Source of the DNA: Aestuariicoccus sp032586235
Lineage (GTDB): Bacteria > Pseudomonadota > Alphaproteobacteria > Rhodobacterales > Rhodobacteraceae
NCBI RefSeq assembly: GCF_032586235.1
Contig: NZ_JAWHTD010000008.1
Coordinates: forward strand, 62,001 to 126,000
Direction of reading: 5' to 3'
Length of the DNA stretch: 64,000 nt
In this document: positions 36,640-45,209 of the stretch, piece by piece
Layout: each line of letters begins with the position of its first letter
Position numbering within the stretch: position 1 is the first letter of the stretch
Translations under genes and position numbers: made by a program
The notes under the pieces: model-generated
The model's database searches: none
Told to the model about the DNA's origin: nothing
The model's input: the letters and a program-made list of their open reading frames with translations, nothing else

Positions 36640-37449
36640 ATGACGGATGCTTCGCCGCCCGCTCCCAGCCCTGCCGATCTGCGCAGCATGCTGGGGGCCA
36701 ATCTGCGTAAACTCGCGCGGAATGCCACCTCGATTTCGGCGCTCTGCCGCGATCTCAAGATCAACCGAACGCAATTCAACCGCTACCTCGCCGGCGAAAG
36801 CTTTCCGCGCCCGGACGTGCTTTATCGCATCTGCACCTTCTTCGACGTCGACGCGCGGATCCTGCTTCAACCGGTCGACGACATCCAACCGTCCTTCCGC
36901 GATATCCTGAACCACCCGGTGGTGGCCGAGTTCATCGGCGCCGGCGTGATCCCGCTGAACGAAGAGACCTTTCCCTCCGGCTTCTACAGGTTCTCGCGGC
37001 CCAGCTTCGTCGACAACGCTCTGTGTCTGCAAAACCTCGTCTACGTCTTTCGGCGCGACGGCTTTGCCTTTCTGCGCGGCTTCGAGGCCAGGCAGGCCAT
37101 GCTGCAGCAGGGTCTGCGCGACGATCCCGCCAACCGCGAATTCCGCGGCGTCCTGCTGCCGCAGGAGGGCGGAGTCGCGGCCTTTGTCAGCCGGCGCAAT
37201 TCGTTGACGACGACCTTCAATTTCCTGTCCCCCCTGCCGTCGATCTCGAACGCCTTCTGGGTCGGATATGCCGCGCGCACGACGCGGGAGACGGTAACGG
37301 GAAAACGCGTGGCGCGTCTGGTCTATGAATATCTCGGGCGCGACACGGCGAAGGTGCTGGGCGCGGCGCGCAGAACCGGGCTCTGTCCGGCCGAGGACCT
37401 GCCGACCTTCCACCGCCAGCAATTGCGGCTCGACCAGCCCTTTACCTGA
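36640..37449 (+). CDS. Helix-turn-helix transcriptional regulator
   Basis: A 269-residue protein with an N-terminal lambda-repressor-like HTH (about residues 15-70; SALCRDLKINRTQFNRYLAG) and a large C-terminal domain that is not a recognised ligand-binding family (PSGFYRFSRPSFVDNALCLQ, and VFRRDGFAFLRGFEARQAML). I chose the ATG at 36640; an earlier in-frame ATG at 36538 lies inside the palindrome and promoter. It is followed by a Rieske oxygenase on the same strand, its likely target. Confidence 0.83.
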   Translation: MTDASPPAPSPADLRSMLGANLRKLARNATSISALCRDLKINRTQFNRYLAGESFPRPDVLYRICTFFDVDARILLQPVDDIQPSFRDILNHPVVAEFIGAGVIPLNEETFPSGFYRFSRPSFVDNALCLQNLVYVFRRDGFAFLRGFEARQAMLQQGLRDDPANREFRGVLLPQEGGVAAFVSRRNSLTTTFNFLSPLPSISNAFWVGYAARTTRETVTGKRVARLVYEYLGRDTAKVLGAARRTGLCPAEDLPTFHRQQLRLDQPFT

Positions 37450-37554
37450 GACCGCCGCGATGTCGCGGTCGGGACAAGGCGGTCGCGAACAGGCGGGGCG
37501 GCCCGGGCCATGGCCGTTAAAGCAGGGTGTCCAACCCATGCAGGAGCGCTGCCG

Positions 37555-38715
37555 ATGGCCTCTTTTGTCACCGATCTCTCTGCCGTTCGCCGCAATGTCG
37601 ATCAGGCACAGGGGCTGCCCAACGCGCATTACATCGACCCCGCCGTTTATGACGAAGAAAAGCACGCCCTGCTCTTTTCGCAATGGGCGGGCCTCGGCGT
37701 GGCCGCCGATGTGCCAGAGCCGGGCGACGCCAAGCCCATCGACTTTCTGGGCATGCCGCTTTTGCTGGTGCGCGGGCGGGACGGCGCGGTGCGGGTGTTC
37801 CAGAACATCTGCCGTCATCGCGGGATGATCCTCGTCGATGCTCCGCGCAAGATCGAGGGCGCGATCCGCTGCCCCTATCATTCCTGGTGCTACGCCACCG
37901 ACGGCCGGCTGGTCAGCACGCCCCATGTGGGGGGCCCCGGCCACAACACGCACGAAGCCATCGACCGCGCGACGCTGGGCCTTGTCGAAGTGCGCAGCCA
38001 CATCTGGCGCGACGTCGTCTGGATCAACGTCAGCGGCGACGCGCCCGCCTTCGAGGTCGCCATGGCCGATGCCATGGCCCGCTGGGCCGAATTCGAACAG
38101 CCGGTCTACCACGGCGGCAGCGACAGCCGCTTTCAGCTCGAGGTGGCGACCAACTGGAAGCTCGCGATCGAGAACTACTGCGAAAGCTACCACCTGCCCT
38201 GGGTGCATCCGGGGCTGAACGCCTATTCGCGGCTGGAGGATCACTACCACATCGAAAAGCCCGGCGAATATTCCGGCCAGGGCACGCTGGTCTATCGCCA
38301 GCTGACCAACGAAAACGGCGAAAGCTTCCCCGATTTCGAGGGGCTCTCATCCAAGTGGGACACCGCCGCCGAATATATCGCGGTCTATCCCAACGTCCTC
38401 TTGGGGGTGCATCGCGACCACGCCTTCGCCATCGTCCTGGTGCCCGAGGGCCCGGAAAAGACGGTCGAGCATGTCCACCTCTATTACGCCCGGCCGAAGA
38501 CCGACGGCGGGCTGCGCCAGCGCAACACGCAGCTTTGGAAGACCGTGTTCGAAGAGGACATCTTTGTGGTCGAAGGCATGCAGCGCGGCCGGCACGCGGT
38601 GGGTTTTGACGGCGGGCGGTTCTCGCCGGCGATGGACAGCCCGACGCATTGCTTCCACGCCTGGGTCGCCGCCAAGGTCGAGGCCTGGCGCGGGCAGCCG
38701 CATGCGGCGGAATGA
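37555..38715 (+). CDS. Rieske-type aromatic/ammonium ring-hydroxylating oxygenase, alpha subunit
   Basis: A 386-residue oxygenase. The N-terminal Rieske domain binds a 2Fe-2S cluster through Cys86, His88, Cys106 and His109 (CRHRG and CPYHSWC). The C-terminal SRPBCC-like domain has the mononuclear-iron motif NYCESYHLPWVHPG. This layout fits oxygenases that demethylate quaternary amines (carnitine, glycine betaine, stachydrine) as well as aromatic dioxygenases. No ferredoxin or reductase partner gene is adjacent, so electrons must come from elsewhere. AGGAG is nine bases before the ATG. Substrate unknown. Confidence 0.9.
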   Translation: MASFVTDLSAVRRNVDQAQGLPNAHYIDPAVYDEEKHALLFSQWAGLGVAADVPEPGDAKPIDFLGMPLLLVRGRDGAVRVFQNICRHRGMILVDAPRKIEGAIRCPYHSWCYATDGRLVSTPHVGGPGHNTHEAIDRATLGLVEVRSHIWRDVVWINVSGDAPAFEVAMADAMARWAEFEQPVYHGGSDSRFQLEVATNWKLAIENYCESYHLPWVHPGLNAYSRLEDHYHIEKPGEYSGQGTLVYRQLTNENGESFPDFEGLSSKWDTAAEYIAVYPNVLLGVHRDHAFAIVLVPEGPEKTVEHVHLYYARPKTDGGLRQRNTQLWKTVFEEDIFVVEGMQRGRHAVGFDGGRFSPAMDSPTHCFHAWVAAKVEAWRGQPHAAE

Positions 38716-38930
38716 CGGGCGGCGATCTGCACGCGCGGCTTCTGGCGGCCCATGCGGGCGGTGACAAGGCCGCACTCGTGGCACTTTATTCAGAGGCCGC
38801 GGCGGGGGCGAACGACCTCGACGCCAGCTGTTTCTTCCTGACCCATGCCTATGTCTACGCGCTGGAACTTGGCGACCCGCGCTGTGGCGCACTGCGCGCC
38901 AGCCTGCGCGCGCACGGGCGCGAGGAATAG
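38712..38930 (+). CDS. Small protein coupled to Rieske oxygenase
   Basis: A 72-residue helical protein (LLAAHAGGDKAALVALYSEA, then DLDASCFFLTHAYVYALELG) whose ATG overlaps the oxygenase stop by four bases. The repeated short helices with Ala/Leu spacing resemble half of a tetratricopeptide-type pair, but no family is recognised. The tight coupling implies a role with the oxygenase, such as assembly or regulation. Frame extends upstream only into the oxygenase. Confidence 0.7.
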   Translation: MTGGDLHARLLAAHAGGDKAALVALYSEAAAGANDLDASCFFLTHAYVYALELGDPRCGALRASLRAHGREE

Positions 38931-39000
38931 GCGCCCTGAAGGCAACTGGCTGCCGGCCGGGCGGTGCCTTGGCGCCCGACCGGCAGCGGGTGCCCGCGCG

Positions 39001-39405
39001 CTATTGCTGGATCGTCTCCAGGTAATAGGCCAGCGACAGCACCTTGCCGCGGGTAAAAAGCACATCGCCGTATTTGGTGTCCGACGGGCTTTCCTCGCTG
39101 AAGAGCGCGCCATAGACCGGCATCGGCCCGCCATGCGCGCGCAATCCGGTCCGCCCGTCGATCACGTGGATCACCTGCAGCATCGGAAAGACATTGTCGT
39201 TCCCCGCCGACAGCTGGGTCAGATCGGGGACCTGCGTGGTCAACAGATCGGTCAGCGGGCCATTGCCCTGACCGCCAGCGCCATGACAGGTCGCGCAATA
39301 TTGCGTATAGATCGCCTCGCCGAGATCGGCGTCCTGCGCCAGCCCCGGACCGGCCATCACGGCCAGAGCGGCGCCCATCGCCATCGTGGAAATGCGTCGA
39401 AACAT
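39001..39405 (-). CDS. Periplasmic c-type cytochrome
   Basis: A 134-residue cytochrome c with signal peptide (MFRRISTMAMGAALAVMAGP, cleaved near LAQDA) and heme motif CATCH near residue 38. A likely axial Met is in GGPMPVYGALFS. The start at 39405 has GGGAGGGA upstream; a longer frame reaches back to 39471 without family support. It closely resembles the cytochrome at 8.7 kb in length and order of motifs. An FnrL-like box lies 99 bases upstream. Confidence 0.92.
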   Translation of the reverse strand: MFRRISTMAMGAALAVMAGPGLAQDADLGEAIYTQYCATCHGAGGQGNGPLTDLLTTQVPDLTQLSAGNDNVFPMLQVIHVIDGRTGLRAHGGPMPVYGALFSEESPSDTKYGDVLFTRGKVLSLAYYLETIQQ

Positions 39406-39503
39406 AGGTGTCCCTCCCGGATGTGTTTGCCCTGCACCCGCGCCGGGCGCAAGGCGGCCAACGGGATGCACGGCGATCGTAACACCCGGAACTGCGACGA
39501 TTA

Positions 39504-39517
39504 TTGATCCAGATCAG
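39504..39517. promoter_or_regulatory. FnrL/FNR-like site upstream of cytochrome c
   Basis: TTGAT-CCAG-ATCAG differs from TTGAT-N4-ATCAA only in the last base. It lies 99 bases before the cytochrome c start and overlaps the last codons and stop of the upstream DUF2189 gene. Confidence 0.55.
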
Positions 39518-40320
39518 CCATGCTGCGGGGTCGCGGCGGGACGCGGCGCAGTGCCATAGGCCAGCATGTCATAGAGGTGCCAGGTGGCGTGCCCCAGCAG
39601 CGGCAAGGTCAGAAAGAGGCCCAGAAACGCCGGCAGCAAGGACACAAAGAGCGCAACCGCGATGAACGCCCCCCAGCCCAGCATCACCACCGGATGCCGG
39701 GCAACGTACTGGAACGAGGTGATCATCGCGGTGACAAAGTCGATCTCGCGGTCCAGCAGCATCGGTAGCGCCAGAACGGTGAGCATGTAGAGCAGCGTGG
39801 CAAAGGCAGCACCGATGCCGGTGCCCACCGCCAGCATGGTCAGCCCGTTGACGGTCAGGAACACATCGAAGCTCGAGGAGATGTTGGTCATGGTCGAAAG
39901 GCCCAGAAAAAGCGCAAAGACCATGTGGCCGAAAAAGAACCAGAAGAGGAAAACCACGACGATCACCGCCGACATCGACGGCAACTGGCGCTTGGACTGT
40001 CGCAGGATCACGCTCAGGATCTCGGCCTGGTCCAGCGGGCGGCCCTGCGCGATCCGGCGGCTGACGTCGTAAAAACCCACCGCCGCGAAAGGCCCCAGCA
40101 GCGGAAAGCCGATCGCGGCCAGAACCAGCCAGAAGGTCGTGCCAGTGGCCAGCGTGATCTGCGTCATCGCCCAGCCCGACAGCACGTAGAAGCCCGCGAA
40201 GACAAGCGCGAAGACCGGCGCGCGGCGCATGTCCTGCCCGCCGCGACGCAGCGCCTCGCGCAGGATGGCGGGCGTCACGGCGCCCAGTTCGGGGACGCCG
40301 GGTTTGGGTGTATCGGGCAT
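39514..40320 (-). CDS. DUF2189 integral membrane protein
   Basis: A 268-residue protein with about six to seven membrane helices. It has DUF2189 features: an N-terminal soluble part, WVLAIGF-type helices (TTFWLVLAAIGFPLLGPFAA), FYDVSRRIAQG and a C-terminal LLGHATWHLYDM. Family members are near respiratory genes in Rhodobacteraceae, function unknown. Here the next gene is a cytochrome c on the same strand, which supports a link to respiration, though weakly. Confidence 0.87.
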   Translation of the reverse strand: MPDTPKPGVPELGAVTPAILREALRRGGQDMRRAPVFALVFAGFYVLSGWAMTQITLATGTTFWLVLAAIGFPLLGPFAAVGFYDVSRRIAQGRPLDQAEILSVILRQSKRQLPSMSAVIVVVFLFWFFFGHMVFALFLGLSTMTNISSSFDVFLTVNGLTMLAVGTGIGAAFATLLYMLTVLALPMLLDREIDFVTAMITSFQYVARHPVVMLGWGAFIAVALFVSLLPAFLGLFLTLPLLGHATWHLYDMLAYGTAPRPAATPQHG

Positions 40321-40381
40321 GGTCTTCCTCCTTCGACCGGGCCCGCGCGTTTCGAGTTCGGATTAAAGCGCAAACACCGCC

Positions 40382-40411
40382 GCGAGGAAAGCCCGCAAGG
40401 GCTTGAGGAGC
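40382..40411. repeat. Terminator-like repeat, copy 2 (after prfB)
   Basis: Read on the minus strand this lies about 38 bases after the prfB stop and matches 15174-15203 in 28 of 30 bases. Here the core is a perfect AAGCCC/GGGCTT stem with a four-base loop, followed by T and C residues. Confidence 0.5.
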
Positions 40412-40449
40412 AGCTCATCCGCCCTTGTGGGCGTCTTCGCTGCGGCGGG

Positions 40450-41574
40450 TCACTCGCCCTGCGCGTCAGCCCGGCTTTTGCCCGAGACCTGCAGCGCCAG
40501 CGTCGCCGCCATGAACCCGTCGAGATCGCCGTCGAGAACGCCCTTGGTGTCCGAAGTCTCGAACCCCGTGCGCAGGTCCTTCACCATCTGGTAGGGCTGC
40601 AGCACGTATGACCGGATCTGGTTGCCCCAGCCCGCATCGCCCTTGGCCTCGTGCGCGGCGTTGATGTCGGCGGTGCGGCGTTCCAGCTCCAGCTGATACA
40701 GCCGCGACTTCAGCGCCTTCATGGCGATGTCGCGGTTCTGGTGCTGCGATTTTTCCGAGCTGGTCACGACGATCCCTGTGGGATGGTGGGTGATCCGAAC
40801 CGCCGAGTCGGTGGTGTTGACGTGCTGCCCGCCCGCCCCCGACGACCGGTAGGTGTCGATGCGGATATCGGCGGGGTTCACCTCGATCTCGATATTGTCG
40901 TCCACCACCGGATAGACCCAGACCGAGCAGAACGAGGTATGCCGCTTGGCCGCCGAATCGAACGGAGAGATGCGCACCAGCCGGTGCACGCCGCTTTCGG
41001 ATTTGAGCCAGCCGTAGGCGTTGGGCCCGCTGATCTTGTAGGCCGCCGATTTGACCCCCGCCTCTTCGCCGGGCTGTTCGGATTGCAGTTCGACGTCATA
41101 ACCGTGCTGCTCGGCCCAGCGCACATACATCCGCGCCAGCATATTGGCCCAGTCGCAGCTTTCGGTCCCGCCCGCGCCCGCGTTGATCTCGAGGAAGGTA
41201 TCGTTGCCATCCGCCTCGCCGTCCAGCAGCGCCTCGAGCTCTTTCTTGGCGGCCTTCTCGGCCAGCGCCTTCAGCGTCGCCTCGGCCTCGGCCACGACCT
41301 CGGCGTCGTCCTCCATCTCGCCCAGCTCGATCAGTTCGACGTTGTCCGACAGGTCCTGCTTGATGGTGGTATAGGTCTCGATCGCGTCGACCAGCAGCTG
41401 CCGGTCGCGCATCAGCTTTTGCGCCGCCTCCGGATCGTTCCAGAGATTCGGATCCTCGACCCGGGCGTTGAATTCCTCGAGCCGGTGCTGGGCGGTGTCC
41501 CAATCCAGCCGCTGGCGCAGCAGATCGAGCGATTTCTCGATCTTCTCGACGGTGTTCTGAGCTTCTGCGCGCAT
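40450..41574 (-). CDS. prfB: Peptide chain release factor 2
   Basis: RF2 ends translation at UGA and UAA codons. The 374-residue protein has the stop-recognition motif SPF (VRISPFDSAAKR) and the catalytic GGQ (SSGAGGQHVNTTDSAVR). The gene is one continuous frame; unlike E. coli and many other species it lacks the programmed +1 frameshift near codon 25, as is usual in alphaproteobacteria. Upstream DUF2189 runs in the same direction but is separated by 129 bases holding a repeat. Confidence 0.97.
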   Translation of the reverse strand: MRAEAQNTVEKIEKSLDLLRQRLDWDTAQHRLEEFNARVEDPNLWNDPEAAQKLMRDRQLLVDAIETYTTIKQDLSDNVELIELGEMEDDAEVVAEAEATLKALAEKAAKKELEALLDGEADGNDTFLEINAGAGGTESCDWANMLARMYVRWAEQHGYDVELQSEQPGEEAGVKSAAYKISGPNAYGWLKSESGVHRLVRISPFDSAAKRHTSFCSVWVYPVVDDNIEIEVNPADIRIDTYRSSGAGGQHVNTTDSAVRITHHPTGIVVTSSEKSQHQNRDIAMKALKSRLYQLELERRTADINAAHEAKGDAGWGNQIRSYVLQPYQMVKDLRTGFETSDTKGVLDGDLDGFMAATLALQVSGKSRADAQGE

Positions 41575-41764
41575 TGGGGGTGTCCTGTTCGTGCCTCAAG
41601 GACTGCGTGATACCAAGCGGCCCGCGGCTCGACAAGGTGGCGCGCGCCCGGCCCGGTTCTTGACACGCATCAACGAGGACCGCGCGGCATGGCCTTACGC
41701 TGGATCCGCGATGGCTGTCGACCGGCGGGGCCGACGGCCGGGCGTTCAATACGGGAGGTCCATC

Positions 41765-42535
41765 ATGATCCGCACGATTCTGCCACTTGCCAAAAGGCTG
41801 CTGCTGGGCGGCCTGATGATCGTGGCGACCCATCTGGCTGCTGCGGCGGAAACGCCCATCGGCTCAAGCATCGAGAGCCGGGTGACGCTGGCATTCACCG
41901 TCGAGAGCGATGCGCTGGCTGCGTGGGCTCCGGAAGGCTGGGTTCCGGTCCCCTTCCCCAGAGGCCCGTTCTCAGGCGCGAACCTGATAACGAACCTGAT
42001 CGATCAGCGCGCCGGGTACGACGCGGAAGGCAATGTCACCGACCCGCCGAACCGTCGAGCGGTGGCATTTCTGGGGCTGGCAAAAGAGGCGTCCGGCGAC
42101 GCGGTGCGCATTTTCATCTACAGAAATTATGTCTCGGACGGATCGGATACCTACGGAACGGAGCGACAGGCAACGGTGACACGCACACTGACCCAGTCCG
42201 GCAATGCCAACCTTGGGCGCGATCATCAAGACGCGTGGAGCATCAGCACCGATGACGGCGCGTTCTCGGTCAGCCTCTCCTTCACGACCGGCAAACCGGT
42301 CTGGAGCCCCAACGAAGCACGTCCATTCTCGGCCGCCAATCCAGCGTTCAGCCGCATCTATCGCTACGATCAACTCACCGACTTGCTGATGAGCACGGCG
42401 CTCGGCAAACCGCTGAGCGGCAGTTTCGAGATGTCCACCGACATCCCCGAACTGGCGGCCGTCTTTGACGGCAGCGAAAGCCTGGTCGCGATTGCCGATG
42501 TGCCGGTCTATGTCCGCAAGATCAGCCTGCCGTAA
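41765..42535 (+). CDS. Hypothetical secreted protein
   Basis: A 256-residue protein with a signal peptide (MIRTILPLAKRLLLGGLMIV, cleaved near AAAAET) and GGGAGG just upstream of the ATG. The mature part contains PLP-like... no; it shows beta-rich patterns with VTDPPNRRAVAFLGLAKEAS, RIFIYRNYVSDG and DAWSISTDDGAFSVSLSFTT. The sequence resembles acetoacetate-decarboxylase-like folds only faintly. I do not recognise it; probably periplasmic. Confidence 0.7.
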   Translation: MIRTILPLAKRLLLGGLMIVATHLAAAAETPIGSSIESRVTLAFTVESDALAAWAPEGWVPVPFPRGPFSGANLITNLIDQRAGYDAEGNVTDPPNRRAVAFLGLAKEASGDAVRIFIYRNYVSDGSDTYGTERQATVTRTLTQSGNANLGRDHQDAWSISTDDGAFSVSLSFTTGKPVWSPNEARPFSAANPAFSRIYRYDQLTDLLMSTALGKPLSGSFEMSTDIPELAAVFDGSESLVAIADVPVYVRKISLP

Positions 42536-42574
42536 GACGGGCCACCGGGTGGGAAGGCCCCAGCCGCCCCCCGC

Positions 42575-45103
42575 TTAGTATAGGCCGCCCGAGCTGAGCG
42601 TGCCAAAGCTGGCTTTGGGGCCGACCGTGCCTTTGCGCCCGGTCGAGGTGGTGACCTGCCGGGCGCTGCCGCCATCCGGGGTGATCAGGTCAAAGTTGCC
42701 ACCCATCGCGAAGCCGCCGTCGAACTGGATGCCGAACATGGGATCCTCGCCCTCGCGGAAACACTCGGCCACCACGTTGGGGCCGCTGGCATCGTTGCTC
42801 AGACGCGCGCCGGTGAAACGGTCGATCTTGATGAACTGGCAGGCCTCGGGCACGCGGAACTTGCCGCCGCCGTATTTCTCGACCGCCTTCTGCATGAACT
42901 GGGTGAAGACCGGCCCGCAGAACCCGCCGCCCGAGGCCCCCCGGCCAAGACCGCGCGGCGTGTCGAAGCCGATATAGCACCCGGCCACGATGTTCGAGGT
43001 GAAGCCCACGAACCACACGTCCTTGGCGTCATTGGTGGTGCCGGTCTTGCCTGCCGTGGGCACGCTGAGGTTCACGGTCCGGCTGGCGGTGCCGCGCTCG
43101 ACCACGCCCTGCATCATCGAGGTCAGCTGATAGGCGGTGACCGCATCCATGATCCGCTCGCGCTTGTTCTCGATGCGCGGGGCCTGTCCAGGCGGCAGGT
43201 TGGGATCGTCGCAATTGACGCAGGTGCGCTCGTTGCCCTTTGCGGCGTCGTGGCGATAGACGCTGTTGCCATAGCGGTCCTGAACCCGGTCGACCAGCGT
43301 GGGCTCGACCCGTTCGCCGCCGTTGGCGAACATGGCATAGGCCGCCACCATCTTGAAAAGCGTGGTCTCGTCCGAGCCCAGCGAATTGGCCAGCACCCGG
43401 CCCATGTTGTCGTAGACGCCGAAACGCTCGGCATAGCGGGCAACCACGTCCATCCCCACCTCCTGCGCCAGACGCACGGTCATCAGGTTACGCGACCGCT
43501 CGATCCCGGTGCGCAGCGGGGTGGGCCCGTAGAACTGGTTGCTGGCGTTCTTGGGGCGCCAGACGCCCTGCGGGGTGTTGATCTCGATCGGGGCGTCGAT
43601 GACGATGGTCGCCGGGCTGTAGCCGCTGTCGAGCGCCGCGGCATAGACGAAGGGCTTGAAGCTGGACCCAGGCTGGCGCTGCGCCTGGGTGGCACGGTTG
43701 AACACCGAATGCTGGTACGAGAACCCGCCCTGCATGGCGATCACCCGCCCGGTGTTGACGTCCATCGCCATGAACCCGCCCTGCACCTCGGGCACCTGCC
43801 GCAGCGACCAGCTCTGGAAGGCGTCGCCGTCGGTCAGCGCGCGCACATGGATCACGTCGCCGACCGAGAAGTTGTCCCTGAGGCTGCCCGAAAACCAGCT
43901 GGTGTCCGCGCGCGGCACGGCCATGCCGCGCGGATCGTCAAGCGGGATGTCCTCGATCCCGATCAGCAGCTCCTGATCGCGCACCTCCCGCACCACTGCC
44001 GCGTGCCACTTCCCATCTAGCGAGATGTCGCGCGCCACGTCGGTCTGGGCCAGCGCATCGCGCCAGGCGGCCTCGTCTGCCATGGCCTCGGCAGGCAGTG
44101 TGACGCCGGTGCCGCGCCAGCGCCCCACGCCGCGGTCGTATTCCTCGAGCTTGCGGCGCAGCGCATCGGCGGCCTCTAGCTGCATCTCGGGATCGACGGT
44201 CGCGCGCACGCTGAAGCCGCCCGAAAAGAACTCGCCCTCGCCGAAATCGCGGCTGAGCTGGCGGCGGATTTCGTCGGTGAAGTAATCGCGCGGCGGCAGC
44301 GCCTGCTGGTAGGGTTCGAAATCGCCGTTCTGCACCGACCGCAGCGGCTGTTCGACCTCGGACCGGTAGGTCGCCTCGTCGATAAAGCCGTTCTCGAACA
44401 TCTCCTTGAGAACGAAGTCGCGCCGCGCCAGCACCCGGTCCTTGTTGCGCACCGGATGGAAGTTCGACGGCGCCTTGGGCAGCGAGGCGAGGAACGCCGC
44501 CTCGTGCGGGGCGAGCTGCAGCAGGGTCTTGTTGAAATAGGTCTGCGCGGCGGCCGTGACCCCGTAAGAGTTCTGACCCAGGAAAATCTCGTTGAGATAA
44601 AGCTCGAGGATCTTTTCCTTGCTCAGCGCCTGCTCGACGCGGCTGGCCAGAATGATTTCCTTGATCTTGCGTTCGGCGCGCCGGTCGCCGGACAGCAGAA
44701 AGTTCTTCATCACCTGCTGGGTGATCGTCGAGGCGCCGCGCAGATCGCGCCCGCGCGAGCGCACCGCGTCGATCGCCGCCGCCGCGATGCCGCGCACGTC
44801 ATAGCCCTGATGTTGATAGAAATTCTTGTCCTCGGCGCTGATGAACGCCTGTTTTACCAGATCGGGGATCTCGCTGGCGGGCGTGAAAAGCCGCCGTTCC
44901 TGCGCGAATTCGTCGATGATCCTGCCTTGGACCGAATAGATGCGGCTGATCGTCGGCGGGGTGTATTGCGCAAGGCTTTCGTGGCTGGGCAGGTCGCGGC
45001 CGTACATCCAGAACACCGCCCCGATGGTCAGCGCGACCATCATCAGCCCCAGCGTCACCACGCTGAAGATCGCACCGAAGAACGAGAGGATGAACCGTGT
45101 CAC
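42575..45103 (-). CDS. mrcA: Penicillin-binding protein 1A
   Basis: A bifunctional class A PBP that polymerises and cross-links peptidoglycan. The 842-residue protein has an N-terminal membrane anchor (FFGAIFSVVTLGLMMVALTI), a glycosyltransferase domain (EDKNFYQHQGYD, STITQQVMKNFLL) and a transpeptidase domain with active Ser in PGSSFKPFVY, SRN (GIERSRNLMT) and KTGTTND. The GTG start has AAGGGG upstream. An amidase gene lies 106 bases upstream in the same direction, linking wall synthesis and cutting. Confidence 0.95.
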   Translation of the reverse strand: MTRFILSFFGAIFSVVTLGLMMVALTIGAVFWMYGRDLPSHESLAQYTPPTISRIYSVQGRIIDEFAQERRLFTPASEIPDLVKQAFISAEDKNFYQHQGYDVRGIAAAAIDAVRSRGRDLRGASTITQQVMKNFLLSGDRRAERKIKEIILASRVEQALSKEKILELYLNEIFLGQNSYGVTAAAQTYFNKTLLQLAPHEAAFLASLPKAPSNFHPVRNKDRVLARRDFVLKEMFENGFIDEATYRSEVEQPLRSVQNGDFEPYQQALPPRDYFTDEIRRQLSRDFGEGEFFSGGFSVRATVDPEMQLEAADALRRKLEEYDRGVGRWRGTGVTLPAEAMADEAAWRDALAQTDVARDISLDGKWHAAVVREVRDQELLIGIEDIPLDDPRGMAVPRADTSWFSGSLRDNFSVGDVIHVRALTDGDAFQSWSLRQVPEVQGGFMAMDVNTGRVIAMQGGFSYQHSVFNRATQAQRQPGSSFKPFVYAAALDSGYSPATIVIDAPIEINTPQGVWRPKNASNQFYGPTPLRTGIERSRNLMTVRLAQEVGMDVVARYAERFGVYDNMGRVLANSLGSDETTLFKMVAAYAMFANGGERVEPTLVDRVQDRYGNSVYRHDAAKGNERTCVNCDDPNLPPGQAPRIENKRERIMDAVTAYQLTSMMQGVVERGTASRTVNLSVPTAGKTGTTNDAKDVWFVGFTSNIVAGCYIGFDTPRGLGRGASGGGFCGPVFTQFMQKAVEKYGGGKFRVPEACQFIKIDRFTGARLSNDASGPNVVAECFREGEDPMFGIQFDGGFAMGGNFDLITPDGGSARQVTTSTGRKGTVGPKASFGTLSSGGLY

Positions 45104-45209
45104 GCAAAGAGCCCCTTAGATCGCTGAGTGTCCACTATACGCGACGGCGGCCAAGGTCAAAACCGCAACGTTGCGTGCATGGGCCGGTTCCCGCCTTTGT
45201 GATCGCCGG

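Noticed and set aside
40450..41574. Programmed frameshift in prfB
   Set aside because: The gene is one uninterrupted frame from start to stop, so no frameshift is needed.
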